Assembly: GCA_029255685.2 (NCBI GenBank) | Contig: CM055313.2 | Location: forward strand, 21,987,079 to 22,051,078 | Source: Silene conica | Lineage: Eukaryota; Streptophyta; Magnoliopsida; Caryophyllales; Caryophyllaceae | Reading direction: 5' to 3' | DNA length: 64,000 bases | In this document: positions 20,373 to 32,299 of the stretch, piece after piece | Layout: every line of letters begins with the position of its first letter | How positions within the stretch are numbered: position 1 is the first letter of the stretch | Translations under genes and position numbers: made by a program | The notes under the pieces: generated by a model | What the model was told of the DNA's origin: nothing | The model's database searches: none | What the model saw: only the letters and a program-made list of their open reading frames with translations

Positions 20373-23300
20373 ATGGCTTCATCCATTGCAGTGATAACAC
20401 CATGCTCCTCCCGCACTTACTCATCACATTCTTCACTCCATGACAAGGTTCTCACTCTCTACACTCTCTATTCTTACTTGTAACGTCTCACAACCGATTT
20501 AAATAATGTTACTGTCACCAGCACAGCTTGCTGATTTTTTTTTTATTTTCTGGGAATTTCAGAGTGCATTGAAACAAACTTGCAAAATTGGACCTTTCAA
20601 CTTGAGTAATCTGAAGCAATGTTCTCTCTTATTGAAACCCAGGTGCTATTTTCATTAACTTTTTTATACATTGTTGCTCATGGCATTGGCTATAACGGTC
20701 TTATTTGAGTATTTATGTTGTTATTGGTGATTATGGATTGCCAAATTTCAATTTCGATTTCAATTGCAGGTTTATTGCTTCATGTTTGTTAGTTTAAGCA
20801 GTAGTAGTTTATGTATGCTTTGATTTAAGAAAAATGAAGTTTTGATTGCTGGTTGCGTGAGCATTTCATGGTAAAACCGTAAAAGGTGTTGTTTGGGTAT
20901 ATTAAACAGGCGAAATTTGGTATGTGCAGTCAGTCGAGATGCGGAGGAAGCATTCAAGAAGACGGTTGAAGTTGATAGGCTTATTGATACTTTAAGAGAT
21001 GCCAACCCTAACAAAGTGAGAACTTTGTTTATTGTTTCGTCTTCTTAAGCCTTGCTTTGTTCTTTCCGGCTTAATTTCAGCTCCTTTCAATTTTTCTTCG
21101 TTGTATTCCGTTAAGTTTTATTTACGTTCAATCAATTATGTTCAATTTATCTCTTTACAAAATTAACTTTTAATTCAACTAAATTCACTCCACCTCAGTT
21201 CCAGTCAATTTAGTTCAATTACGCTTTACTCCAATTAATTCAATTCAGCTCGTTTCAGCCGAAAAGAATAAGGCCTTACTACCTCTACTCGCCTAGCACT
21301 AGCATTGTCTTAGGTTTGAGAATTGAGACTCCACTTCAAACTAAAATCTAGTCCTATGACCCTAATATATGCAACAGTTACAACGACATTACCCTATTGA
21401 ATCAAGGGCTTCAACATATGGCCTAATAAGGATGGTTAGATGTAGTCTCACACTCTCACCCCTGTATTGCTAACATAGAGAGAGGATGTTTCCGAATGAT
21501 CCAAAATGAAACCTGCATCATGAGTTGCGCCGATTGACTACTATTTACAACTAAGAAAAAACAAGGCAACCAGACCATGTACCAATTTGCTTTTAACCAT
21601 CATAATCAAGAACCAAAGTCTTTAGCTCCATTGGAAATGGTAATAAGGCATAAGCCCCTGATATATTTTAATACCCAAAATACTCCCTCTGTTCCGTTCA
21701 TTTATTGTCATATTCCATTTTAGAGTGTCTCAGTCAATTGTTGTCCTTTCTATTTTTAGAATGAACTTGATGAATAATTCCATCATTCACACTCAATTTG
21801 GTCCACTTGTCATTTAGTAATTGGCCCCCTCCATTTTCCTTGGTCTTTGTGCCAAAACCAAAAGATAACAATTGACCGGGAAGGAGGAGTATATAGTCAA
21901 AAATTTCAGCTGTGTGCTTTTATTTGATTGTCTACTCATTATCTAACATTTGACTAGACTGAAGACAATCAAGACATTGGTGAAAAGATTACTTCCAAAA
22001 TGTTTTCTGTCACATTCTTCACTTATAAAGGATCAATTAATATATGGGCTGTTTCTAAAGCCCTTGCCAAGCTTAAGGTGTTGCATTTTATTTAGTCAAA
22101 CTCTTGGCAATGCGCATTTTGAAAAGGATTTGTTTTTTCGTGGCTGTAACTTTGTTTTCTACATGAGTGATATTTACTCACTGTGCTTTGTTTAGATGAG
22201 TGGATCTTTATTTTAGGTTTCACTGATCAAGGCTTCTTGTGACTAAATTTGATTTACTTTAAATTTTAACAGCTTCCTCAGCTAGTTGCTGAGAATGTTC
22301 TTGCTTTCAACGAGGGTTTCTGGATTCGTCTTGCTGCAAGGACGGAGACCTGCAAATCAGAGGATGACAAAGCATGGTTTCTTATACATGATTTTGATTT
22401 ATTTTTTCTCCCACGAGTGATTGTACGTTTTGGACATACTAGCTGATTTTTCTTTTCTAATATTTTGTTGCAATTCAGAAAGATTACGAGGAACTAGCAG
22501 CAACGCTGATGAGCACAGTGGACCGTCTTGTTCATAAAACCAAGGTACCAGTTTTATTTCTCCATCCTCACTCATGTTTATGACTGATATTTAATCCCTG
22601 CACTTGTACCCGTTATTTGTAAACAATGTTGATCACAACTTCTAATGTAGGAGAAAATTGAGTCAGCCACTGATGTTCTAAAGTCAATTCTCAAACATGT
22701 GGTGGGTGATGAAGAGGAAATTACCTGGCCACCGAGAGATCCTCAAGCTCTTAGTCGAATGGAACAGGCAAGTCTATCTGGTATTCTCATCTCTGATGAA
22801 ACAGTTCGTGTTTTCATGTGTGAATTTTGTCAGTTGGTTTCCTCTTTTCCTACATTTCACTGGTAGTTGCTTGTCAATGCAAAATGTAAATTGTGCATGA
22901 TGATGAAACATATATTTGGTTGCCTTTCTCCTATCAGAATTAGTGCTATCGTCACTATGTTTCGACTTGGTTAGAAAAGCACTAGTAGTTGAGATTTCTG
23001 ATAACTTATACTACCTGATCTGCAACTATTAGTAAAATTAATCAAGTTATTTACTGCAGGAGCTTATTAATAGAGAGCAAGAAGGATATCTTGATGAAGG
23101 TTTCCTCTCAGAAGTCAATGCACAACTACGGCAAGTGAGTATCTTTTCTTTCAAGTGTTCTGCTTTAAATGCTCTTGTACTGTACCATAGCCGTAAGCGG
23201 TAAGACGCAATGTCTGACTATATTGAAGTCTTGTAGATATTGACGGCGGAAGGGATTCCTTATGTGGTGACATGGTGTTATTGAAGTCAAATTTTCATGA

Positions 23301-25381
23301 AATTTATTGCAGGGTTCTTTATGTGTTTGGGGGAACCCAAATGATATTACCTCTTGTCTTACTACTCCCTCCGTCCCAATCGTTTGCTTACATTTGATTA
23401 AATTACTCTGCACAAAGAATAAAAAAAATGTAAATAAATGATTGAGACGGATGGATTAAAACGACAAGAATTGGTAAAAAGGAGATATAGAGTGCTAATC
23501 CATTTTTCTTTTGCAGGCAAAAGAAGATGCGGATAAACCAGGCCTCGTGGCTATGTTACAAAAAGTCTTGCAATTCTATGCGTCAAGAGTCCTTTCAAAA
23601 CGTAGTTATGCCAAGAAAGGTATAAAACTACACCTCGGAAAGTAATGATGTTGGGCAGGAGTACAGGACAATCTAACTCATCTGAAAGACACCAGCCATC
23701 AATTTATACATCTCATCCTTTTGTTTACTAACACACCCAAACTTTATTAGAAGCCTTTCCATGAGTTCTTCTCTAACTCTCTGAGTGGATTGGCCTAGTG
23801 GACTCGAACTACTTTATTTGTTGCTCCTTCCTAGATCAGTGCTGTATAGTTCATTTTCCGATTTGATTAGGGAATAAATTCGAGTTTGCAGAATGCTTCT
23901 GGGTTCAATTATAAAGACTGCTTGTTCCGTATAGTATGGACAATTCAGTTTGAGAATCGGCCGACCTAACCCCGAACCATGCATTCATTAGTGAGCTATG
24001 TATAGAATCTTTTTCTTAGATGACTGCAGTTTTGGCTTCCATATCTCTAAATTGGAATTTCCTGTTAATATCTGTTGCTTTCGAGTATATCCTTTTGTCA
24101 TAGAGAAGTGGCCAGAATCCTTCAGCTTAAATATAATGCTCAACTGTTTTGTGAATATTCAACATTCTAGTACCCTTCAAATTCAGCTGATTTTTGGGGG
24201 TCAGTCTAAAGACACTATAATGAGATCTGATCTGCAAATGCGATGTGCACAGGGAATGAAATTTTGAAAGCAGAGCAGCTGCTTGAGTCGATTATTTCAG
24301 GTACTCTCTTTTTTCACCGACATGGATCCCTATTAGCTCTTCTCTTCTTTTTTCCTGATTTTCCCCTTTGATTCCCTACGGTTTGGGCTAATTTCACCTT
24401 GGTGCCCTGATGTTTCAGTATCCCTCATTCCCTCTTATATTATCTTCTGTAATTTCTGCTTGCCTCTATCATGTATATTTCATAAATTGTTGGTAATTTA
24501 AGTGTAATTACCGGTTTATTTTTGCGTATTTTGGGTTTGGTTCAAAGACGGGCGAACTTATAAAATAATAAAGCTAGTTCGGGAAGTACGGAGTGTACAC
24601 TAGTCTATTATTTTCAAGTTCGTAGTATAGTTGCCTTACGAACGACTATGCGGGGGCGGGGGTCTCGCTCGAATAAATCAGATATTGGCGGTTGATTTCG
24701 AAGAGTTGTAACTCTTCAGAAATCTTACTCAAAACCCTTCCCTTTCCTCTTCATTCTCCTATATATATGGGACGAAAATGGATCAGTAATTTCCCTAAGA
24801 AAAATTACTGATAATAAAACATCTTGAACAGAAAAACAAATTGCATATCAAAACAGAGATATAACTTCGAAATTATATCTCTGTTTTCTTGCCAAAAATC
24901 GAGGAACACCGTCTTATCTCTGTAGAAAATTCGGAACATCCCAGACATTGATATACGGGACGAATTGTTCTATAAGGAAAGCATAGCGATTCGGTGTTGT
25001 TTCATTGTGCTCATTTCTTTGACAGTATATAACTAACATAAATCAACTTTCCAAATGCAGCCGCAGAAAATGAATGGAATACACTGTTGATCAATGGTTT
25101 GACAATTGCCAAGGGAGAAGTTACGCCTGAAGAATTCAATTCTGTGATCAAGAAACGAATAGAGCGAGTGTTGATCCGAACAGTAAGAAATAAACATTCA
25201 TCATACAACTGTGTCCTGTACTCCTGTATGTCATTCTCTTACAGTTTTTTCTTAAGTTATTCTCTGTGTTTGCTCTCAGGAAGGAGGATCTTACCAACAG
25301 CGTATTCTCACAGAATACCTCAAAGGCATACAATTGAGAACTGACGAAATTGTGCAGGCCCTCCAAGGAAACACACAGTAG
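20373..25381 (+). CDS. Probable chloroplast-targeted protein, 11 exons, 330 residues
   Basis: Coding exons: 20373-20447, 20563-20642, 20910-21015, 22273-22371, 22479-22544, 22651-22767, 23060-23134, 23517-23619, 24253-24300, 25061-25182, 25280-25381; all phases join in frame. The N-terminus (MASSIAVITPCSSRTYSSHS) is Ser/Thr-rich and without acidic residues, as in a plastid transit peptide, running to about residue 55. The mature part is largely helical and charged, with RLIDTLRDANPNKLPQLV, then WPPRDPQA, LSEVNAQLRQAKED, KRSYAKKGNE and KGEVTPEEFNSVIKKRIERV. I recognise it as a plant-specific conserved protein but cannot name it with certainty; relatives are, I think, annotated as endoribonuclease E-like or uncharacterised chloroplast proteins. 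No catalytic motif is visible. Introns after exons 4 and 6 begin GC rather than GT. Introns 3, 8 and 9 hold transposon insertions. Confidence 0.85.
21048..21275. mobile_element. Tourist/PIF-Harbinger-type MITE in intron 3
   Basis: A close relative of 11387-11609: shared GTATTCCGTTAAGTTTTATT and TTTAATTCAACTAAATTCAC interiors, ends resembling GGCCTTATTCTTTTCGGC, and TTA on both sides (21045-21047, 21276-21278). The left end carries a few extra bases. Confidence 0.75.
21335..21545 (-). mobile_element. Degenerate Au-like SINE candidate in intron 3
   Basis: The minus strand contains GGAAACATCCTCTCTCTATG followed by GTTAGCAATACAGGGGTGAG and a CTACATCTAACC block, the order seen in Au-type plant SINEs (compare 53138-53250). 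Strongly diverged. Confidence 0.35.
21683..21889. mobile_element. Stowaway MITE in intron 3
   Basis: Left end CTCCCTCTGTTCCGTTCATT, right end (reverse complement) CTCCTCCTTCCCGGTCAATT, with TA on both sides (21681-21682, 21890-21891). 207 bp, non-coding. Confidence 0.75.
23365..23456. mobile_element. Short Stowaway MITE in intron 8
   Basis: Left end CTCCCTCCGTCCCAATCGTT, right end (reverse complement) TCCATCCGTCTCAATCATTT, flanked by TA. At 92 bp it is nearly all inverted repeat and would fold into one hairpin. Confidence 0.75.
24490..25000 (+). mobile_element. Possible solo LTR or other insertion in intron 9
   Basis: Starts near TGTTGGTAATTTAAG, has a TATA-like CCTATATATATGGGAC at about 24759 and a perfect hairpin at 24850-24887. 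GC-rich words here differ from the rest of the intron. No target duplication or definite right end was found, so the call is weak. Confidence 0.3.
24850..24887. repeat. Perfect 15-bp inverted repeat with 8-base loop
   Basis: AAAACAGAGATATAA pairs exactly with TTATATCTCTGTTTT. It lies in intron 9, within the possible insertion. Confidence 0.9.
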
Positions 25382-25933
25382 ATGCTTTGATGCCGATTAA
25401 TCAGGTTCCCGAGTTCATGAGGCCTTTCAACGATTTTGCTGTTACGCAAATGTATGAGTTGATTTAGCACTGCATCTGTAATTATTTGTTCATCCCACAG
25501 CCCACGCGCATTTTAAATATTCCTTCCGTTTTGTGCCAAAATTACCGAACTATCCTGATGACCACTGTCTTCAGAAGTTAATCGCCACGTGAAATCCAAG
25601 AAATTTCAGTCTTTGCTATCAGATTTTTTTTGTATTCCCATGGTCAAGAATCATTCTCATTTTCAGCATTCTGTTAATGCTCTAGAAATTTGGCGACCAA
25701 TGTAAAAATGTATAAAGTTCACATGAAAGAGTATTATGCATTCTGGTTTGACAACACTACGGTCTACGGCATTTGGTATGCAGCCAGTCCTTTGTAGGCT
25801 TGTAGCGTGAAAGTATTATATGGAAATTTTTTACTGTATCAGGACAATGTTACAGTAAAATTGTCAGTCAAAAATTTTGTACAGAAACATTTATTATTGT
25901 TGTGACGCGGGGTAAAGAGGGCTTAGGTGCGCA
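25382..25933 (+). other. 3' untranslated and downstream region of the plastid-protein gene
   Basis: No further frame. Candidate poly(A) signals are the AATGTAAAAATGTATAAAG region near 25700. The hAT-type element starts at 25942. Confidence 0.45.
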
Positions 25934-25941
25934 TCTCAGAG

Positions 25942-26313
25942 TAGGGCTGTACAATGGGCTGTGCCGGGCCGGAGGCGGGCTGTGTTGAAGAAAGCCAGTC
26001 CTGGCACGGCCCTAAAATAATATAGGGCTGGGTTGGGTCAGGCCAGGAAAAGTCAGCCCTGGCCCAGCCCGGGAGGTCTGCTGGTGCCTGGTTGTGTTTG
26101 TGGGCTATATTTGTGTTAGTTTTATTAGTGGGCTGGGCTGGGCTGCATTTCACACAGGGCTGCGGATAGGGTTGGGCTGACAAAATCCGGCCCTAGCCCT
26201 GGCCCTATTCGCTACCGGGCTGGGCTGGCCCAGCCCTAGCCCTGTGTGGGCTAGAAAAATTGGTCCACGTAACAGGGCTAGGCCGGGTTGGCCCGCTATG
26301 TTGTCCAGCTCTA
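25942..26313. mobile_element. Non-autonomous hAT-type element, GC-rich
   Basis: Flanked by an exact 8-bp duplication, TCTCAGAG (25934-25941 and 26314-26321). Ends TAGGGCTGTACAATGGGC and, reverse complemented, TAGAGCTGGACAACATAGCG. The interior is full of GGGCTGGGC and GGCCCAGCCC words in both orientations and is far richer in G+C than its surroundings. The 8-bp duplication fits hAT transposases. Confidence 0.85.
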
Positions 26314-27094
26314 TCTCAGAGTCGTGAAGGATTGTGTCAATTTGTATTTGCATAAAATTGGATCGGGGTGTATGTCGTCGTTTTTGAGTTTATTATCGGT
26401 AGTTACTTGAGAATAATGATCAATATCTGACAAGAATCATTCAAGTTAAACCAGTTTTATACCCGTACACAAAATGCACATTTATATAAATATTTACATA
26501 TATAATAAAATAAAATTCAAAACTATATACTTTGAACTTATATACAGAGTACTCTATAATTTTTCGAGTTAAAATCGTCCTAGTTTAAGACGATTTTCTC
26601 ATATATGATTAAAATAAAAGTGGAAACAGAAAAAATTACATATGAAATAAAACCTAGGTGAAAACAAAAACAGACCTGTAAACATTTATTAATATTTATT
26701 TATTAACTTAGACGATCTTAAACAAAAAATATGATTAAAAATATAGATTTACAATTTATTTATTTCGTCAATTTTTTTTATATTTTCAATCTAATAGGGA
26801 ATTATAAATATTTATTAACAGTTTTCTGTTTTTTCTATTTTAATGATTGAAAACTAATATTATATTTCATCTACAAAATTAGACCCCGTTAATGAATGAG
26901 TGGTATAAATTTGTTCGATAAATCTTGTTTACAATCATTGCAAATTAACACGAAGAGGATAATAATGAGCAAATATATGTTTACCAAATTAGCAAAAAGG
27001 AATGAAGAAAATGAAAAAAAAATTTACTTTTCAACATTCCAACTATTTAATTATTTGACAATTTTTTGTGTTGTAATCAATATCAATATCAATA
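26314..27094. other. AT-rich intergenic stretch
   Basis: No gene, RNA or paired repeat found, other than the right copy of the hAT target duplication at 26314-26321. Confidence 0.4.
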
Positions 27095-28058
27095 TCTATC
27101 TATATTATTAAAGGAAGCTTTTTTCGAGCTATTTGATTGGTCGTTATTTTTTACGAGATTTCATTGGCCAAACAAATTCGCGATTTCATTGGTTGTTTTT
27201 AAAAAAAAGAAAAACAATAATCTATCTATCTATATTAATAAAGGTTAGCATATTTTCTAAAAGAACATCCTTCGATTGAGAGTTTAAGAATTACTCTAAT
27301 TGTAATGTTTATCGTAATAAAAGTCCTTCATGGACACAACTTTGTTGGTATTTTTTACTATAAAATTTTGCTAAAAGATAATAATGAAAGTTTATTCTAA
27401 TCTTAAATATGTATTTGTATTGTATTTGAATTAAAAAGAAAAAATTATTTTGTATATATAAAACGAAAATTCCTCATGCATCTAATTCATATTGTCAAAA
27501 TTTATGCATCAATCTCCTAATGATGCATATGCTTACTTATTATTCTCCATTTTATATTGACCACTTTTAATATATGTTTCTATTCTATTTTATTTGCCCA
27601 ATATTTTCTTGATGCATTCATGTGTACCAATTATTATTTTTAAAATATTATAAGCTTAGTTATATAATTTATTCTCCATATATTTTTAATTGAAGTTCTA
27701 ATTATTCCTCTTCATATATTTTTAAGGCAAGAACAAGAATGCAAGATTGATGTTTCATCGCTAATGTCATCAACAACAATAGTTTAACGCAACTACGAAT
27801 CAAAGAAATGATCTCCATTAATATGAATGTTCAGTGAGATAAAAATATAGCTCAGATAATACTTAACATAATCCTCTATATATATTGATCCCATTTGATA
27901 AGAAAAGAATTAATAAAACATGTACTTTAACGCAACTACGAATCAAAGAAATGATCGAACTTATTATAGAGTATCCACTACGAAGTACATCAATCTATTT
28001 ATGTCATTTATATGTATTCGTTTAAAATACTCATCAACCTGTTTTAAATTATAGTCAA

Positions 28059-28087
28059 CTAGGTTGTAACCCGTGAAATTCACGGGT
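28059..28087 (-). other. Helitron-type 3' terminus
   Basis: The minus strand reads ACCCGTGAATTTCACGGGT (9-bp stem, one-base loop), then six bases, then CTAG, followed by T. Confidence 0.65.
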
Positions 28088-29639
28088 CTGTTTTTTAAAC
28101 TTTAGATGAATATAGTTAATAATATTGGAGATAAGCAAATTAATTATTTACTGTGGCCTGTTTTTAACTTTAGATGAATACCGTAATTAATAATATCAAA
28201 GAAAGTTGATTAATTATATACATATAAATAAATTTTGAATTATTTATGACACATGTCGGTATGACGGTATACATGAGCTATCATATAGTTGTTCATTAAG
28301 ATGATCAAGACTTACAATAGAATTTGTATACTTTTAATTACTCATTGCACCATTTTTAAAATATGTAACCCATATATAAAATAAAGTTTTATATTACATA
28401 TCGTACAATAAAAGCAAAAAGTAAATAATCTGATGAGACGTGAGTAATAAATGTATAGTTGGGTTAAAAAACGTATTTTTAATTATATTTATTAAAGATG
28501 TTCATATAATAAATAACAGTTATTACGCGCGACATCTTACACGAAGACATTCCAAAATTATTAAATGACCACTCATTTATTATTTACTATATTAAATAAA
28601 TACTCCGTAGTTGTTAAAATGTTTCGCATTCACGTGAATAGTCAGATGTCTTGCAATAAATCGAAAATGTAGTCTAATAAATCACGGCGCTCACATAAGT
28701 GTATATACCGACGATAAGTAATTATTCCGACCCATATTTAATAACGATTAAACCATAAAAAAATGTAGTCTAAAAAATTCTTTTAGGTATTCCGACCCGT
28801 AATTATTCCGGCCCATATGTAAATCGAAAATGTAGTCTAAAAAATACTTGTAGGTATTTTTTTGTTCGGTGATTATGGATTGCTAACTCTAGGATTTAGG
28901 CCGTGCTACGGAATTAATCTTCAGCCAAAACTGTCATTATTTATTGTTTCAATATATGGAATGAAATCTTGTGATTCCACAGATTTAGTCCGTGAAATCT
29001 TGGAATAGTTATTATACCATTATACCATATCTTGAATGTTATTGGACAATAGTTCTAGGATGAATCTAATTGGACAATAGCTCTAGGATGCTTTACAACG
29101 CGACACGTAGGACAAAGCTTTTTTCTAGTGATGCCACGTCAGCAGCTTGGCTTCTGCATTAGATAAATATATGATTAGCCATCAACATTTCTCTATCAGT
29201 GCATTATACACTATATAATACTATTAACATGTCTGTTCATCGCACATGCATTAAATATGAGCTCATTCAATTACACATTAAAAATATGAACTTTGAATTA
29301 ACTCAAAAAAAAAAGTACACATAAGCTTAGGTACTTATACTTTAATACACGATTTTAAAGTTAATATTTGCAAGAAAATTTGAAGGCTATTAATTACAAA
29401 GAGTTATAACACTCTGTATATAACAATAACTCTATAATTTCTTTAAGAATTTAAAGTATAAAAATAATGATGATTGATCACGGGATATAACTACAACTTT
29501 ATTATCTCTTTAAGAATATAAAATATACTAATAATAATGATCAAATATAAGAGCAATGATATCTAGCAAAGATTATATAAAAGAAGTTGGGCAAAGAAGA
29601 CAAAGTTAACTGTTTGTTGTAGTTTAAACGGTTTGGTCA

Positions 29640-29850
29640 GGTTCTTTATGATTTAATTACAACTCATTTTTGAACTCGATTTTATTTAGTTAAATTTAGT
29701 TAAATTTATTATAGTTCAACTCATCTCTATACAAATTAACTTTTACTTTAGTTTCACTCAGTTCCGTTCAGTTCGGCTATATCAGTTTCGTTTGTTCAGT
29801 TTCATTCAATTCAGTTCAACTCCTTTCATCGAAAAAGAATAAAGCTTTAG
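29640..29850. mobile_element. Diverged Tourist/Harbinger-type MITE
   Basis: Left end GGTCAGGTTCTTTATG, right end (reverse complement) AAGCTTTATTCTTTTTCG; interior words such as AATTAACTTTTA and TCAATTCAGTTCAACTCC match the 11387 and 21048 copies. TTA follows the right end; the left duplication is not clear. Confidence 0.5.
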
Positions 29851-30077
29851 ATCTACACAGAATCATTTGACAGAGTATGATTTTATGAAGTGCTTATGAT
29901 ATAGTTCGATTATATGTATCAGATCGGCTACAACTAAAGTTCTACCTCAAATTACAGTATACATGCTAAGAAACTCATAATGATTTTGCCTTTTTTTGTA
30001 AGAATGTTATACATATATATACAAACTAATTATATCCTGCACTTTAAAAGAAATTGGATGAAAGACATTATTTCTAG

Positions 30078-30107
30078 GTCCGTGCATTGCACGGGCATTA
30101 AATCTAG
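30078..30107 (+). other. Helitron-type 3' terminus
   Basis: GTCCGTGCATTGCACGGGC hairpin, then CATTAAAT, then CTAG followed by T. Confidence 0.65.
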
Positions 30108-30679
30108 TATATATACTTAAAAGAGGAACTTTTAAAGCGATTTCATTGGTTATTGTATTGGAGCGATTTAATTGGCTATTACTTTTGTTGAATAATTTAA
30201 ATAAATGTATAAATAAAAAAAAGTAAGAGTTTGCATATACGAGTATTTATTAATTAAGTCATTGAGATAGAATTTGTGTAGTTAGAATTTACGAATAACA
30301 ACTAATGCATTACTATAATTTGTGGGACTTATAGAAAGGTATAGTTAATTTTAGGATTAGAATTCTAAGAGAACTCTTAAATTGATTATATGTACCAAAC
30401 TTGTGTTTGAATTCATGTAATTTTTTTCTGTTAAGGTAGTCAAATTTAGGATTAGGACGTAGACTATTTTTTGTATTTTTCCTTAATTTATTTTTATAAT
30501 CAAAGACTTGTGACGCGTCAAATAAAACCCACACCTATCATGTTACAAACTTGTGACGAATATATCCGTCACAAGTAAGACATATGGATGATTGTGTGTT
30601 TCTTAGAATTGTAGTTGTTCCATGCTTCCAATTATTCTTCTAACAACATTAATAAGTTTTAATAATGATAGTTAAGAGA

Positions 30680-32110
30680 TGAACTTTTCAAACGAGTTCA
30701 TTGGTTATTGTTTTAGAGCAATTTCATTGGTTATTATTTTGGTTAAATAAATTAAGTATATATATAAATAAAAAAACAATTAAATAGTAATAAAATATCA
30801 GTTGGATAATTATTGTTTTTTGAGTAATTACATTGACTATTACTTTTGTTAAATAAATTAAGTATATAATAAAAATAATTAAATAGTAATAAAATATCAG
30901 TTGGATAATTATTGAATTAGTTAATAAAATAATTGATTTCATCGGCTATTGTTGTAGAGCACTTTCAGTGGCTATTATTACTTCGCTTAAATAAATTAAC
31001 TATATAAATAAAAAATAATTAAATACTAATAAAATATCAATTGTAAAATTATTGTTTATAGAGTGATTACATTGGATATTATTTTGATTAAATAAATTAA
31101 GTATATAAAATAAAGATAATTAAATAGTACTTCCTCCATTTTTCTATGTTCTTCCCATTTGCTTTTTGGAGGTCAAAGTTTTCGAACTTTGACCGTAAGT
31201 AAGTTAGACAATAATGAATTTTAAGTTATAAAATTAGAACATTTACAATTATTATCAACAAATCTTCGTGGGGAAAAAAAATTCAATAGAAAAAAATATC
31301 GTATAGGTGTCGGAAAAGACGGTCAAAGGTGCGTCTTGGAGACCGCAATAAAGGAAATGGGAAAAACATAGAAAAATGGAGGAAGTAATAAAATATCAGT
31401 TGGATAATTATTGAATTAGTTAATAAAATAATTGATTTCATTGGCTAATTTTATAGAACAATTTCATTGCCTATTACTTTGTTTAAATAAATTAGGTATA
31501 TAAATAAAAAGATAATTAAATAGTAAAAAAATATCAGTTGGATAATTATTGTTTTTAGAGTAATTACATCGTCTATTACTTTTGTTAAATAAATTAAGTA
31601 CATAAAAAAGATAATTAAATAGTAATAAAATATCAGTTGGATAATTATTGAATTAGTTAATAAAATAATTGATTTCATTGGCTATTGTTTTAGAGCACTT
31701 TCAGTGGCTATTACTTCAATTCGGTTAAATAAATTAACTATATAAATAAAAAATAATTAAATAGTAATAAAATATCAATTGTATAATTATTGTTTATAGA
31801 GCAATTACATTGACTATTACTTTGATTAAATAAATTAAGTATATAAAAAAATAATGAAATAGTAATAAAATATCAGTTGGATAATTATTGAATTAGTTAA
31901 TAAAATAATTAATTTCATTGGCTATTGTTATAGAACAATTTCATTGCCTATTACTTTGTTTAAATAAATTAGGTATATAATTAAAAAGATAATAAAGTAG
32001 TAATAAAATATCAGTTGGATAATTATTGTTTTTAGAGAATTACATTGGCTATTACTTTAGTTAATAAATTAAGTATAAAAATAAAAAAATAATTAAATAG
32101 TAATAAATTG
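30680..32110. repeat. Tandem array with alternating ~99/~140-bp units (~239-bp higher-order period)
   Basis: The word ATATCAGTTGG (or ATATCAATTG) starts at 30795, 30894, 31034, 31393, 31531, 31630, 31772, 31870 and 32008. Spacings are 99, 140, 359, 138, 99, 142, 98 and 138. The 359 becomes 101 once the Stowaway element at 31130-31385 and its TA are removed. The frames seen here are repeat by-products. Confidence 0.85.
31130..31385. mobile_element. Stowaway MITE inside the tandem array
   Basis: Left end CTTCCTCCATTTTTCTATGT and its exact inverted copy on the right, flanked by TA (31128-31129, 31386-31387). 256 bp, non-coding. The near-perfect ends suggest a recent insertion. Confidence 0.85.
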
Positions 32111-32299
32111 ATTGTAAACTAAGAGTTTTGGCTACCGTAGAGACGTAGAGTTATGGTATAATTTATTGATTTCCTTCTCTTATTTAACTAAAAGTATAAA
32201 TAAATGTATTGATGAATATATTAAGCCTCTCTTATTTAATTAAAAGCACAAAAAGTTGTATTGATAAATATATTAAGCAGTTAAGTTTATGAGGTATAA

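Noticed and set aside
25923-26353. Pro/Gln-rich minus-strand ORFs
   Set aside because: They lie in and across the hAT-type element and reflect its GGGCTGGGC words.
30724-31678. Ile/Tyr-rich minus-strand ORFs resembling membrane segments
   Set aside because: They are translations of the AT-rich 239-bp tandem repeat, repeated with it.
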